A DNA stretch of 64,000 nucleotides from Paenibacillus daejeonensis DSM 15491 (GTDB lineage Bacteria > Bacillota > Bacilli > Paenibacillales > Paenibacillaceae): contig NZ_KB899660.1 of NCBI RefSeq assembly GCF_000378385.1, positions 186,001 through 250,000 on the forward strand. Direction: 5' to 3'. A model generated the notes under the pieces. It ran no database searches. It worked only from the letters and a program-made list of their open reading frames with translations, and was not told the origin of the DNA. Position 1 is the first letter of the stretch. Every line of letters begins with the position of its first letter. Of this stretch, positions 24,362 through 32,711 are shown piece by piece. The position numbers were made by a program, and so were the translations under genes.

Positions 24362-26101
24362 TTAATGCTGGGTGAGCTGCTGCGTGGCGAATTCACGATA
24401 GAGGGCATGGGATTGGGTCAGCTCCTGATGGGTGCCGATGCCTGTTACCTGCCCTTTCTCGATGAAGATGATCTTGTCCGCCTCCACAATGGTGGAGAGA
24501 CGATGGGCAATGACAAATGTCGTCCGCCCCTCCATCAAGCGGGACAGCGCCTGCTGCACGATGCCCTCGGACTGGCTGTCCAGGCTAGCGGTTGCCTCAT
24601 CCATCATCAGAATCTTCGGATCGCGGAGGAAGGCGCGGGCGATCGCAATTCGCTGGCGTTGGCCGCCTGACAGCTTGACGCCGCGCTCTCCTACTTCGGT
24701 ATCCAATCCCTTGGCGAATTCTCGGATGAACTGGTCCGCATACGCCATCGCGGCCACCTCCCATAATTGCTCATCTGTAATCTGATCCTTATCCTCGAGG
24801 CCGTAGCACAGATTCTCGCGGATGGTGCCCGCCATCATGGCGCTCTCTTGTGAGACATAGCCGATCTGTCCGCGCCAGGAAGACATCGACAGCTCGTTGA
24901 TCGGCGTGCCGCCGATCCGAATCTCGCCTGCTGTAGGCTCATAGAACCGCTCCAGCAGACCGAACATCGTGGTCTTGCCGCCTCCGCTCGGCCCGGCAAA
25001 GGCGATCATCTCTCCAGGCTGGGCTTGGAAGGAAATGCGCTCCAGCACCGGCTCCTCTTCACTGTAGGCAAAGGAAACCTCTGAAACCTGAATCGGTTGG
25101 TCCGTAATATCCATGGCCATCCCCTCCCGATCCTCCTCCAGCGGGAGCTCCAGAATCTCAATAATCCGCTCCGTCGCCCCCTTCGCCTTCTGCAATTGGG
25201 TGAAGAACATCGCGAAGGAGGTAATCGGCATAATAATCTGGAAGAGATAGAGCAGGAAGGCTATTAACGAGCCTGTGGACATTGTCCCGCTCGCTACCCT
25301 CATCCCGCCATATCCGATAATCATTACAATAACAACCATCACGACGAGATACATCACCGGCCCGATAAAGGCAAAAATCCGTGCTTCCTTCAACCCGAAG
25401 CCACGCAGCCTTTCTACGCCGGCCAAGCCCTTGGACTCCTCATAGCCCTCTGCGTTGGAGGATTTCATCAGGCGGATCTCCCCCATGGTTTGTTGCACAT
25501 GACCTGTGAAGACAGCTGTCTCATCCTGCAGACCTCGAGAGATCTTGGCCATGCGGCGGCCCAAAGGGATCATAATTGCCAACGTAATCGGCACCGAGAC
25601 GAGCATGAGCAGCGTCATCTTCCAGTCCATGAGGAGCAGAATGATAATGGCACCTATAATAGAGATGATGCCCGTAACAAATTGCGGAAAATGATTGGAT
25701 ATCAAATCCTTCACGACACTGGTATCGTTGACAATCCGGCTTACACTCTGGCCGCTGGATTGCTTGTCGAAATAAGAGACAGGCAGTCGGATCAGCTTCA
25801 CCCACATCTTGTCGCGCAGCCGAGCTACTATGGTATGACCTACCAAACTGAGCAGATAGATAGAAAACCCGCTGATTACAGCCTGTACAATAAAAGCCCC
25901 GCCAATTGCAAAAATGAGTGGCCAGCTCAAGGACTCTACCGAAAATCCGTCGACCAGATTGCGTGTGAGCAACGGTACGACCAGGCCGGCGAGAGTTGTC
26001 AGCACACTGGCTGTTAAGCCGAAAACTAAGGGAAACTTGGGAAGCCTCGTGGATAGGATGAGATGAATAAACGGCTTTAAGCCACCTTGCTGATTTTCCA
26101 T
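24362..26101 (-). CDS. bmrA: BmrA-type homodimeric multidrug ABC exporter
   Basis: The 579-residue protein fuses six membrane helices (about 1-320) to one ATPase domain. It closely resembles B. subtilis BmrA in features such as L-P-V-S-Y-F-D, S-N-A-E and F-I-L-Y-L-F-Q-I-I-M-P-like blocks. The ATPase has Walker A G-P-S-G-G-G-K-T-T, Q-loop Y-V-S-Q-E-S, signature L-S-G-G-Q-R-Q-R, Walker B I-L-M-M-D-E-A-T and the switch His (I-A-H-R-L-S-T). The ATG follows AGGAG. It is monocistronic, so it should work as a homodimer. BmrA exports hydrophobic drugs such as cervimycin; whether this one does is inference. Confidence 0.9.
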   Translation of the reverse strand: MENQQGGLKPFIHLILSTRLPKFPLVFGLTASVLTTLAGLVVPLLTRNLVDGFSVESLSWPLIFAIGGAFIVQAVISGFSIYLLSLVGHTIVARLRDKMWVKLIRLPVSYFDKQSSGQSVSRIVNDTSVVKDLISNHFPQFVTGIISIIGAIIILLLMDWKMTLLMLVSVPITLAIMIPLGRRMAKISRGLQDETAVFTGHVQQTMGEIRLMKSSNAEGYEESKGLAGVERLRGFGLKEARIFAFIGPVMYLVVMVVIVMIIGYGGMRVASGTMSTGSLIAFLLYLFQIIMPITSFAMFFTQLQKAKGATERIIEILELPLEEDREGMAMDITDQPIQVSEVSFAYSEEEPVLERISFQAQPGEMIAFAGPSGGGKTTMFGLLERFYEPTAGEIRIGGTPINELSMSSWRGQIGYVSQESAMMAGTIRENLCYGLEDKDQITDEQLWEVAAMAYADQFIREFAKGLDTEVGERGVKLSGGQRQRIAIARAFLRDPKILMMDEATASLDSQSEGIVQQALSRLMEGRTTFVIAHRLSTIVEADKIIFIEKGQVTGIGTHQELTQSHALYREFATQQLTQH

Positions 26102-26352
26102 TGTGAATAGCTCCTACTTTTCGTAGATTAATGCGCGTCTTACAGCGTTATGGCCATACTCAACGCATGGATACAGGTCGCTCATAGGTCACGTGCATGA
26201 CAGCAGCCGTACGAGTCACTTTTTTCGTTTGAACCCTGGGACCCTGGGGCGTTTCACAGAACGATCACTGCTTATCTGCAATTTTACCATACCGATCGCC
26301 GCCATCAAACGTTGGACCACGCCGAGCCGAAAGAGTGATCGTCTCTCAAAAC

Positions 26353-26537
26353 CTAACGGCCACCACAGCTGCTATTTCATCCTAATCATCACACTTTTCA
26401 TTCTAACGGCCACCAGCGCAGTTATTCGAGGGCTTTTGAGGCATTACAGCTCTGTTTCCGCACAATAGGCGCATATGTGGCCGTTAGAAAATATTTAGCC
26501 CTTTTTGGATGCAAATAAGAGGTTATATGGCCGTTAG
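26353..26537. repeat. 185-bp symmetric element with four CTAACGGCC motifs, copy 1
   Basis: In the 575-bp gene-free stretch 26102-26676, the motif CTAACGGCCA begins at 26353 and at 26403 (direct, 50 bp apart). Its inverse, ending GGCCGTTAG, closes at 26487 and at 26537 (again 50 bp apart). Each motif is followed, 8 to 9 bases on, by TTATT or CTATT (in motif orientation). A second element with exactly the same offsets lies at 36299-36483. After the element a 15-bp unit, GCGGTACGAGCCGAG, is repeated twice (26537-26566). No gene was found here. Confidence 0.85.
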
Positions 26538-26676
26538 CGGTACGAGCCGAGGCGGTACGAGCCGAGGCGGTTTTGTCCAAATAACACTTTGACCGTTTCA
26601 ATTGATTCTTGTACTATAAGATGGACGAGGAAAATGGATTATTTTGCATAAAATTAACCCCGAAAGGAACTAATCG

Positions 26677-27522
26677 ATGTCTGCGAAAATATGTTTGATA
26701 ACCGGCGCGAACTCGGGAATAGGTTATGCAACAGCGGAGGGGCTGGCAAGCCAAGGATACCACATCATTATGGTGTGCCGTGATCAACAACGGGGAACCG
26801 CAGCCAAGCAAGCCATTCTTCAGCAAATACAAGGCGCAAAGGTGGATCTGCTGGTAGCGGACTTGTCCTCTGCCAAGGATATCGTACGTCTGGCGCAGCA
26901 GGTTAAGGAACGCCACAACAAACTGGATGTGCTAATTAACAATGCGGGCGGTGTATTCAGCAGCTATCAGACCAATGACGATGGCTTTGAGCAGACCTTT
27001 GCCGTGAATTACCTGGCTCCTTTTTTACTGACGCGACTATTGCTGCCACAGTTGCAGGCATCCGGAGCTGGGCGAATCATCAATGTAGCCTCCATCATGC
27101 AAGCCAAGCAGTTTGAAGCCGACGAAGCCGCCCACCCCCTCGAATCTTCCTACCGGGGCATGAAGGCGTATAAGCTTGCCAAAACGGCAGTTTTGATGAT
27201 GACTTACCGTATGGCGAAGGAATGGTCCGGGAGCGGTGTGACTGTCAATGCCCTTCACCCCGGAGTCATCTACACGCCGCAATCCGCACGATCCGTACCT
27301 GCATTTGCAAGACCGCTGTTGAAGTTATTCATGCAATCTCCGCAGCAAGGCTCGCGCACCTCGATCTATCTCGCGACCTCCGAAGAGGTGGCCGCAACAA
27401 CGGGGCAGTTTTTCAAGGCCATGCAGACAGCCCCCACCGTGCCGGTTACAATGGATGTCGACAAGCAAAACGAATTGCATGATCAAAGCATGGTGTGGAT
27501 GGCGCCGTATCTCGAGGCTTGA
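26677..27522 (+). CDS. short-chain dehydrogenase/reductase, retinol-dehydrogenase-like
   Basis: The 281-residue NAD(P)-dependent oxidoreductase has the Rossmann motif T-G-A-N-S-G-I-G near residue 9, N-N-A-G, a V-A-S-I-M catalytic Ser region, and Y-K-L-A-K (Tyr and Lys spaced by three) at about 166. The family pattern resembles RDH/WWOX-type SDRs. The substrate is unknown. The ATG has GAAAGGAA about 8 bases upstream. It stands alone between a dispersed repeat and the histidine kinase gene. Confidence 0.87.
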   Translation: MSAKICLITGANSGIGYATAEGLASQGYHIIMVCRDQQRGTAAKQAILQQIQGAKVDLLVADLSSAKDIVRLAQQVKERHNKLDVLINNAGGVFSSYQTNDDGFEQTFAVNYLAPFLLTRLLLPQLQASGAGRIINVASIMQAKQFEADEAAHPLESSYRGMKAYKLAKTAVLMMTYRMAKEWSGSGVTVNALHPGVIYTPQSARSVPAFARPLLKLFMQSPQQGSRTSIYLATSEEVAATTGQFFKAMQTAPTVPVTMDVDKQNELHDQSMVWMAPYLEA

Positions 27523-27691
27523 CGTTTCCGACTGGCTGCTGGGAATCGTCACCTCCGCATATGAGCCGCGAGGAAGGGCTGGGCTATGGGGGCCAAGCTC
27601 GGCCAATCGATCAACAAACGCACAACCTTGCCGGATGGACGCAAACAAATATGCTGGATGGCCGTTCCCAAGTCGCCTCGCTTACTCTTTC

Positions 27692-28801
27692 TCATGAGGT
27701 CGGTTGAAGCGATTGGCTATCCGGCTGCCCCAGAGGCAACCGAATCGTAAAAACAGTCCCTCGATTAAGCTCGCTCTCTACCTCTATTGCTCCTTCGCAC
27801 AAGGCGACAATGCGCTTGACCAATGTCAATCCGAGTCCGTTCCCCGCCGCTGCGCGAGAAGCATCGCCTTGATAAAATTTGTCAAACATCCGCCGCATCG
27901 TCTCGTTGCTCATTCCGCATCCCTGATCCTCCAGCCGAAACACCACTTCCTCTCCGCGTTGCCATAAGCCGACCTTTAGCGTTCCGCCGCTGTTCGAATG
28001 CTTGATCGCATTCTCCAACAGATTGATCCACACCTGTTGAATCAGATGTTGGTTGCTCCAAATTTCGATCTCTTCCTCCAAAGCAAGCTCCAACTGGAGG
28101 CTGCGGGCACTCCACTGCGGCTCCAGCATGAGAATCGCCAGCCTGACTTGCTCATCCAGGCGATAGAAGGACTTCTCACTCACAATCTCAATCGTCTCTA
28201 CCTTCGAGAGATTGAGAATACTGGTAGATAAGCCTACCAAGCGTTCAGATTCCTGAATAATACTATCCAGGTATTCCTGCTTTTCTACCTCACTGAGATT
28301 CCCCTTCTTCAGCAATTTGGCAAACCCACTGATCGAGGCTATCGGAGTCTTGAATTCATGGGAGAAATTCCGCACGAAATCGCTGCGCAACGTCTCGATC
28401 CCCTTTAGTTCACGCACCATTGTGTTGAAGCTCCCCGCCAATGCATCCAGTTCAAAGACAATGCTGCCCTTCACGCTCACCTCAGCGGAGAAATCCCCCT
28501 TCGACACTTTGCTGGTGGCTTCCATCATGTCACGGATAGGTCGAACCGAACGTCTGCTCAGAAGTGCGGCTATCACCACCCCCATAAACAGGCTGATATA
28601 GATCAGAACATACACCCCGCGCAGGGGCTCCGGCTGATTCATGTCCAGTATTCCTGCCTGATAGAGCAGAAACGCGAGCAACCCCGCAGAACCAATCGAC
28701 AACACCATAACCACAAACACCAACGCCACCAAGGAAAACGCGAGACTAATTTTGTTCGGAGCAATCCTTTGCCTTCTTGGCACTCTGCTCATTCCTTTCA
28801 T
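27692..28801 (-). CDS. HAMP-containing sensor histidine kinase
   Basis: The 369-residue kinase has two membrane helices, about 18-47 and 63-81, joined by only about 15 extracytoplasmic residues. HAMP follows (about 82-135), then HisKA with the phospho-accepting His148 (F-S-H-E-F-K-T-P-I) and HATPase_c with N-L-L-E-N-A-I-K-H-S (N box), D-Q-G-C-G-M (G1) and G-N-G-L-G-L (G2). The very short outer loop is a feature of intramembrane-sensing kinases that respond to membrane or transporter signals. It overlaps the response regulator gene by 4 bases and is its obvious partner. The ABC exporter divergent from the pair is the probable target. Confidence 0.92.
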   Translation of the reverse strand: MKGMSRVPRRQRIAPNKISLAFSLVALVFVVMVLSIGSAGLLAFLLYQAGILDMNQPEPLRGVYVLIYISLFMGVVIAALLSRRSVRPIRDMMEATSKVSKGDFSAEVSVKGSIVFELDALAGSFNTMVRELKGIETLRSDFVRNFSHEFKTPIASISGFAKLLKKGNLSEVEKQEYLDSIIQESERLVGLSTSILNLSKVETIEIVSEKSFYRLDEQVRLAILMLEPQWSARSLQLELALEEEIEIWSNQHLIQQVWINLLENAIKHSNSGGTLKVGLWQRGEEVVFRLEDQGCGMSNETMRRMFDKFYQGDASRAAAGNGLGLTLVKRIVALCEGAIEVESELNRGTVFTIRLPLGQPDSQSLQPTS

Positions 28802-29472
28802 TGTCGCTTCACCATCTTGTATCCCAGTCCACGAACCGTCACGATCTCAAAATCGGGATTACCCCTGAATTTGTCGCGTAATCGGTTAATATGCACATTC
28901 AGGGTATGGCTGTCCATCTCGGTTTCCAGCCCCCAGATTTCCTCCAACAAATGTAGGCGGGTAAAGATTTTGTCGGGATAGCTCATCAGCTTGAACAGCA
29001 AGTGAAACTCCTTTTGCGGCAGAGAGGTTCGCTGATCGCCGCTTGTAACCGTCAGCGTATTGTAATCCAAGGTGGTCTCACCCAACACAAGCTTGTGCTC
29101 GCTGGCTGCCTGTGCCCTGCGCAACAGCGCCTTGATGCGGAGCAGCAGCTCCTGCTCGTCGAATGGCTTCGTCAAATAATCATCCGTACCCGCAAGGAAA
29201 CCTTGATGCTTATCTGTGATGTCATGCATCGCAGTGACCATCAGAATCGGGATATTGTCCCCGACGCTGCGCAATTCCTCGCACAGTTGATAACCGTCCA
29301 TCTCAGGCATCATCAGGTCCAGCACGATCAAGTCGAAGCGTTGCTCCTCCATCCTGCTCAGCGCTTCGAGCCCATTATTAACCGGATAGGCGGTGAAGCC
29401 TCCATGCTTCAGCACAGCACATATCAGTTTTTGCGTATTGGCATCATCTTCGACCACAAGGATATTGAACAC
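28798..29472 (-). CDS. OmpR/PhoB-family response regulator
   Basis: The 224-residue regulator has a receiver domain with the acidic pair at 9-10, phospho-acceptor Asp52 (L-D-L-M-M-P) and Lys102 (L-T-K-P-F). A winged-helix DNA-binding domain follows, with L-P-Q-K-E-F-H-L-L and the recognition region D-S-H-T-L-N-V-H-I-N-R-L-R-D-K. The GTG start at 29470-29472 has GGGAGGAG 6 bases upstream. It is the first gene of a pair with the histidine kinase. A -10-like TATAAT (plus-strand ATTATA at 29501-29506) lies just upstream. Confidence 0.94.
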   Translation of the reverse strand: MFNILVVEDDANTQKLICAVLKHGGFTAYPVNNGLEALSRMEEQRFDLIVLDLMMPEMDGYQLCEELRSVGDNIPILMVTAMHDITDKHQGFLAGTDDYLTKPFDEQELLLRIKALLRRAQAASEHKLVLGETTLDYNTLTVTSGDQRTSLPQKEFHLLFKLMSYPDKIFTRLHLLEEIWGLETEMDSHTLNVHINRLRDKFRGNPDFEIVTVRGLGYKMVKRQ

Positions 29473-29553
29473 GGTGCACTCCTCCCTCTACTCTATCCTT
29501 ATTATACTGCTCCAACGTAAACCGAACATCAACCCGATTCGCTTGAGGTTCAG

Positions 29554-29582
29554 TTGATATTGGACGATTACAGTTCTAATTA
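29554..29582 (+). promoter_or_regulatory. sigma-A-type promoter of the ABC-2 exporter operon
   Basis: TTGATA (29554-29559), 17 bases, then TAATTA (29577-29582). ATCAAC (29528-29533) and GTTGAT (29553-29558) form an inverted pair around the -35, a possible regulator site in the intergenic space shared with the response regulator gene. The element lies about 26 bases before the ATPase start. Confidence 0.55.
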
Positions 29583-29607
29583 TCCCATCACAGAGAGAGG
29601 TTATGTC

Positions 29608-30561
29608 ATGAGAACAAGCAGAACAGACAACACTGGCAGCACCAGCGCGATCCAACTGGAACATGTCAGCAAAAGCTTTGGCAATTACCAGGCCGTACGC
29701 AATCTTTCGTTGGACGTGAAACGAGGAGAGGTGATAGGTTTCCTGGGGTTGAATGGCGCTGGCAAGACCACGACGATTAAAATGCTCCTGTCGTTACTGA
29801 AGCCCTCCTCCGGTACCATTCACCTACTAGGGAGTAAAGTAGACACTGGCAATTACAAGCTGTGGGAAAAGGTTGGCTATCTGGAGGAGGCAACCTTTTA
29901 TCCTGATCTTACAGTCACCGAAAATCTGGAGATCGCCCGCAGAATGCACCTGCTCGCAGACCGCGGCGCTGTTGCTCGCGTCATCCAGCAGCTTGATCTT
30001 GGTGCCCATCAGGACAAGCCTGCCAAAGCGCTTTCCCTGGGGAATAAACAACGGCTTGGATTGGCAAAGGCTATGCTTCACGACCCGGAGGTATTGATAT
30101 TGGACGAGCCGATCAACGGGCTTGACCCGGCAAGTGTCGTCGAAATCCGTGAGCTGCTGCTCGACTTGTCGTGTAATCGCGGCGTCACCATCCTCATCTC
30201 CAGCCACATGCTAGAAGAATTATCCAAGCTGGTAGACCGCATCAGTATCATGCACAAAGGACAGCTCATCCAGGATATGAAGGTGAACCAGCTGGAGCAA
30301 TCGCTGCAAAAAAGTGTACTCCTGGACGGTCGCAATCGTATTGCCCTGATGCGTATCCTTACAGAACATGGGTACAGCTATGAAGAAGACGCTGACGGAC
30401 GCTTGGTCTTGGCAGAAGACCGCGCGATAACGCAGCCAGAGAAAATCGCAGAAATATTGGTGCGGACCGGTCAGCCGCCGACTCACCTGAGCGTCGTTAC
30501 GGAGGATCTGGAGGGATATTTCTTACGGATGATCCGTACTGAAGGGAGGAAGCACGCATGA
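29608..30561 (+). CDS. ABC exporter ATP-binding protein (bacitracin/lantibiotic-immunity class)
   Basis: The 317-residue ATPase has Walker A G-L-N-G-A-G-K-T-T, a conserved Q-loop region (Y-L-E-E-A-T-F-Y-P-D-L-T-V-T-E), signature L-S-L-G-N-K-Q-R, Walker B L-I-L-D-E-P-I-N-G-L-D and the switch His (S-S-H-M-L-E-E). A C-terminal extension of about 80 residues is typical of the BcrA/NatA-like group. I start at the ATG at 29608, with GAGAGG upstream. It overlaps the membrane-subunit gene by 4 bases. The divergent two-component genes probably regulate it. Confidence 0.9.
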   Translation: MRTSRTDNTGSTSAIQLEHVSKSFGNYQAVRNLSLDVKRGEVIGFLGLNGAGKTTTIKMLLSLLKPSSGTIHLLGSKVDTGNYKLWEKVGYLEEATFYPDLTVTENLEIARRMHLLADRGAVARVIQQLDLGAHQDKPAKALSLGNKQRLGLAKAMLHDPEVLILDEPINGLDPASVVEIRELLLDLSCNRGVTILISSHMLEELSKLVDRISIMHKGQLIQDMKVNQLEQSLQKSVLLDGRNRIALMRILTEHGYSYEEDADGRLVLAEDRAITQPEKIAEILVRTGQPPTHLSVVTEDLEGYFLRMIRTEGRKHA

Positions 30562-31259
30562 AGCTCTTATCTCTCCTTCACAACGAAGCACGCAAGATCT
30601 GGCGGTCTGTCGTCTTTTGGGTCATGCTTGGGGCCTTTACGGCATTGCCTTTGATGATTGCGATGTTCAACAGTTCTGCAGCCCATTGGGGAGCCTACTT
30701 CGCAGATCTGCTTGGATCCATAGCCTCTTTGCTAGTCGTAGGATTCGCATTCACCTCCGCCTGGGTGTTTGGCGTGGAATACACCAACAACACCATCAAG
30801 GACATCCTTGTTAAGCCGGTGCCCAAGACCTATACCGTATTGGCTAAATTTATGGCCGTCGTTTTGTGGAATATAGGCTTGGCTGTTTTTACTTTTGCAG
30901 TCATCGCAGTTGCAGGTTCACTGATTGGCGTCAGCGGAGGCTCCATGTTCTCAATCCTGCACGTGTTCTGGACATTCATGGGCGCCTCCCTGATGATTAT
31001 ACTCGTCAGCACGACGAGCGCTTTAATCGCCAATCTCACCCGAGGCTACCTTGCTCCAATCGGCGTCACCTTTCTCATCGTCATCGTCTCGAATGTGGTC
31101 GTGCAGTTAGGCTTCGGTCCTTATTTTCCTTGGACGATTCCCGTTCTAATGCTCACTGGAGAAGAGCTCAGCTATATGAGCATGATCATACTCGCTGCTA
31201 CGGGGCTAGCAGGGTTCGCCGGAACCGTCGCTTGGTGGCGATTTGCAGAGCATAAGTAA
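30558..31259 (+). CDS. ABC-2-family exporter membrane subunit
   Basis: The 233-residue protein has about six membrane helices. It includes the W-V-F-G-V-E-Y-T-N-N-T-I-K-D-I-L segment near residue 75, which is conserved in BcrB/NatB-like permeases next to the E-Y-T motif. It starts by a 4-base overlap with the ATPase gene and ends before a strong terminator. Together the two form an exporter, possibly for an antimicrobial peptide or lipid-linked compound; this is inference from family and from the adjacent two-component genes. Confidence 0.85.
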   Translation: MKLLSLLHNEARKIWRSVVFWVMLGAFTALPLMIAMFNSSAAHWGAYFADLLGSIASLLVVGFAFTSAWVFGVEYTNNTIKDILVKPVPKTYTVLAKFMAVVLWNIGLAVFTFAVIAVAGSLIGVSGGSMFSILHVFWTFMGASLMIILVSTTSALIANLTRGYLAPIGVTFLIVIVSNVVVQLGFGPYFPWTIPVLMLTGEELSYMSMIILAATGLAGFAGTVAWWRFAEHK

Positions 31260-31300
31260 TCGTCCTGTTTTGCGCCCCGAAAACAGTTTCAATAGTAGAT

Positions 31301-31332
31301 AACAAGCGGTCCCCTTCTGGAACCGCTTGTTT
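31301..31332 (+). terminator. intrinsic terminator of the ABC-2 exporter operon
   Basis: AACAAGCGGT pairs with ACCGCTTGTT around a 12-base loop, ending TTTC. It lies about 40 bases after the membrane-subunit stop. The inverse would also work for the convergent 171-residue gene. Confidence 0.8.
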
Positions 31333-31396
31333 CTATCTGCATACCGACACCTCATCTCATCACGGCATGGGTTTAATCACAAAACTAGGATGATTA

Positions 31397-31912
31397 TCAT
31401 TCATTCACAATGACTACATTCTCATAACGGGAGCCATCACCGATATCGTCAGCGGATAGCCACTGAAAATAGGGTAAACCTAGCTTCTTGGCGATGTAAT
31501 AAGCTGGAGGCTCTTCTCCACGATATCCAACTAAATCAAACACGGCTTCCAAATCTTCAGCTGAATTCCCTTGCTTTATGATCAATTCCCTCAACAAATA
31601 CAGATCAAGCTCGTCTTTCTCAATTGAAAGTGCATCCGTCCAATCGCACGAATAAGCAGATATGATTTCATCCTTGTCAAAAATCGTTAGGCCCCATCCA
31701 TGGTCCTGCGTATAAGAGTAATGAACAAGTAAGCCTGGATTCTCAGAAACAACGGACTCACAAATCTCAAACGCTGGCCCTTCAATAATAAACGTCACCC
31801 AGCCATTCATCTCCGGGAAAACAAAGCCGTTGTGATCTGAATTGCGAATAAGATCGATGGCCCTCTGTCGATCGCTAGTTCGCAAGTGATAGCTTGCACT
31901 GAATTCGCTCAT
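31397..31912 (-). CDS. hypothetical protein, third gene of the HEPN operon
   Basis: I do not recognise a named family. The 171-residue acidic soluble protein has an N-terminal domain beginning M-S-E-F-S-A-S-Y-H-L-R-T-S and a C-terminal part with A-Y-Y-I-A-K-K-L-G-L-P-Y-F-Q-W-L. It shows no signal peptide or membrane helix. The general look (small, acidic, strand-rich with a Trp/Tyr-rich face) is like immunity proteins, but this is weak. Its ribosome site AGGAG lies inside the end of the HEPN gene, with 3 bases between the two coding regions, so the two are co-transcribed. Its base composition is less AT-rich than the two genes upstream. Confidence 0.65.
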   Translation of the reverse strand: MSEFSASYHLRTSDRQRAIDLIRNSDHNGFVFPEMNGWVTFIIEGPAFEICESVVSENPGLLVHYSYTQDHGWGLTIFDKDEIISAYSCDWTDALSIEKDELDLYLLRELIIKQGNSAEDLEAVFDLVGYRGEEPPAYYIAKKLGLPYFQWLSADDIGDGSRYENVVIVNE

Positions 31913-31915
31913 GGT

Positions 31916-32647
31916 TCAACTCCTAGGACCTTCAAGATTTTTTTCAATAACTTTTAATAAATTTGAGAATTCTTCAATAACTCCATTTATGTTCTCTACA
32001 AAAATAGATGAGGGTGTATAGCTTCCAATACCCACGTCTATTCTTTTCAATTCTCCATTTCGTTTCAGTTTAGTTAAACCTGAACTTACTTCATTTGGTG
32101 CAAAATTGTGAGTTATATTATTTCTTAAGTCTCTAGATTTAATGAAAGAAGCTGAGTTATCAGTCTCTTTGATAATGTTATGTAATTCCTGATTCGTAAC
32201 CTTTAGCTTGTTTAAAACCTTATTATTAAATCCAATACCTGAATTAACATCAAATTGTTGATGTGTATTTAGTATATGAAACATGGTATCCCATGCAGAA
32301 AAGAATTTATAATAGAATATGTCAACATAGTAATCAAACATAGACTTAAAATGAAAATTTTTTTCTTCAAAGTGAGGGAAATATTGAATCGACTCCCCAT
32401 TAAAACCTGGTGAAATATACCATTGTTCATCTGGAATCCCTTCATTAAAGTTACTCATAAACAATACATAACTCATTCTTGTCTCACCGAGTCTATTATT
32501 AAAAAGTCTTATCCAACTCCTTAGTTCTTGATTGATTGCGAAAGTAAAAATATCGGTACTTTGAGGGATGGCAACAGTAAGTTTTAGCTTATCTATATTC
32601 GAGTTCTCCTGAATTTTAATCCATTCATCCTTAGTAGGATATTTCAT
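31916..32647 (-). CDS. Cthe_2314-like HEPN-domain protein, putative RNase
   Basis: The 243-residue protein carries the HEPN RX4H motif, R-N-N-I-T-H, near residue 175-180 (from the chosen start). It sits in a helical context (D-L-R-N-N-I-T-H-N-F) typical of the Cthe_2314 HEPN family. HEPN proteins with this motif often act as metal-independent RNases in toxin-antitoxin or defence systems. The longest frame (32749) overlaps the upstream gene; I prefer the ATG at 32647, with AGAGG about 11 bases upstream. It is very AT-rich. The same-strand neighbours are a DUF4279 gene upstream and an unknown gene downstream. Confidence 0.75.
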   Translation of the reverse strand: MKYPTKDEWIKIQENSNIDKLKLTVAIPQSTDIFTFAINQELRSWIRLFNNRLGETRMSYVLFMSNFNEGIPDEQWYISPGFNGESIQYFPHFEEKNFHFKSMFDYYVDIFYYKFFSAWDTMFHILNTHQQFDVNSGIGFNNKVLNKLKVTNQELHNIIKETDNSASFIKSRDLRNNITHNFAPNEVSSGLTKLKRNGELKRIDVGIGSYTPSSIFVENINGVIEEFSNLLKVIEKNLEGPRS

Positions 32648-32711
32648 ATGCTCTTTAACCTCTTTTCTAATTACAATTTCATCTAGGATGAACCATTTTT
32701 CATGAATTCTT

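Noticed and set aside
26353-26537. CRISPR array
   Set aside because: The repeated motifs are in two orientations with only four copies, variable spacers and no cas genes nearby.
31397-31912. SMI1/KNR4-type immunity protein
   Set aside because: Tempting from size and context, but the characteristic motifs are not visible; left as hypothetical.
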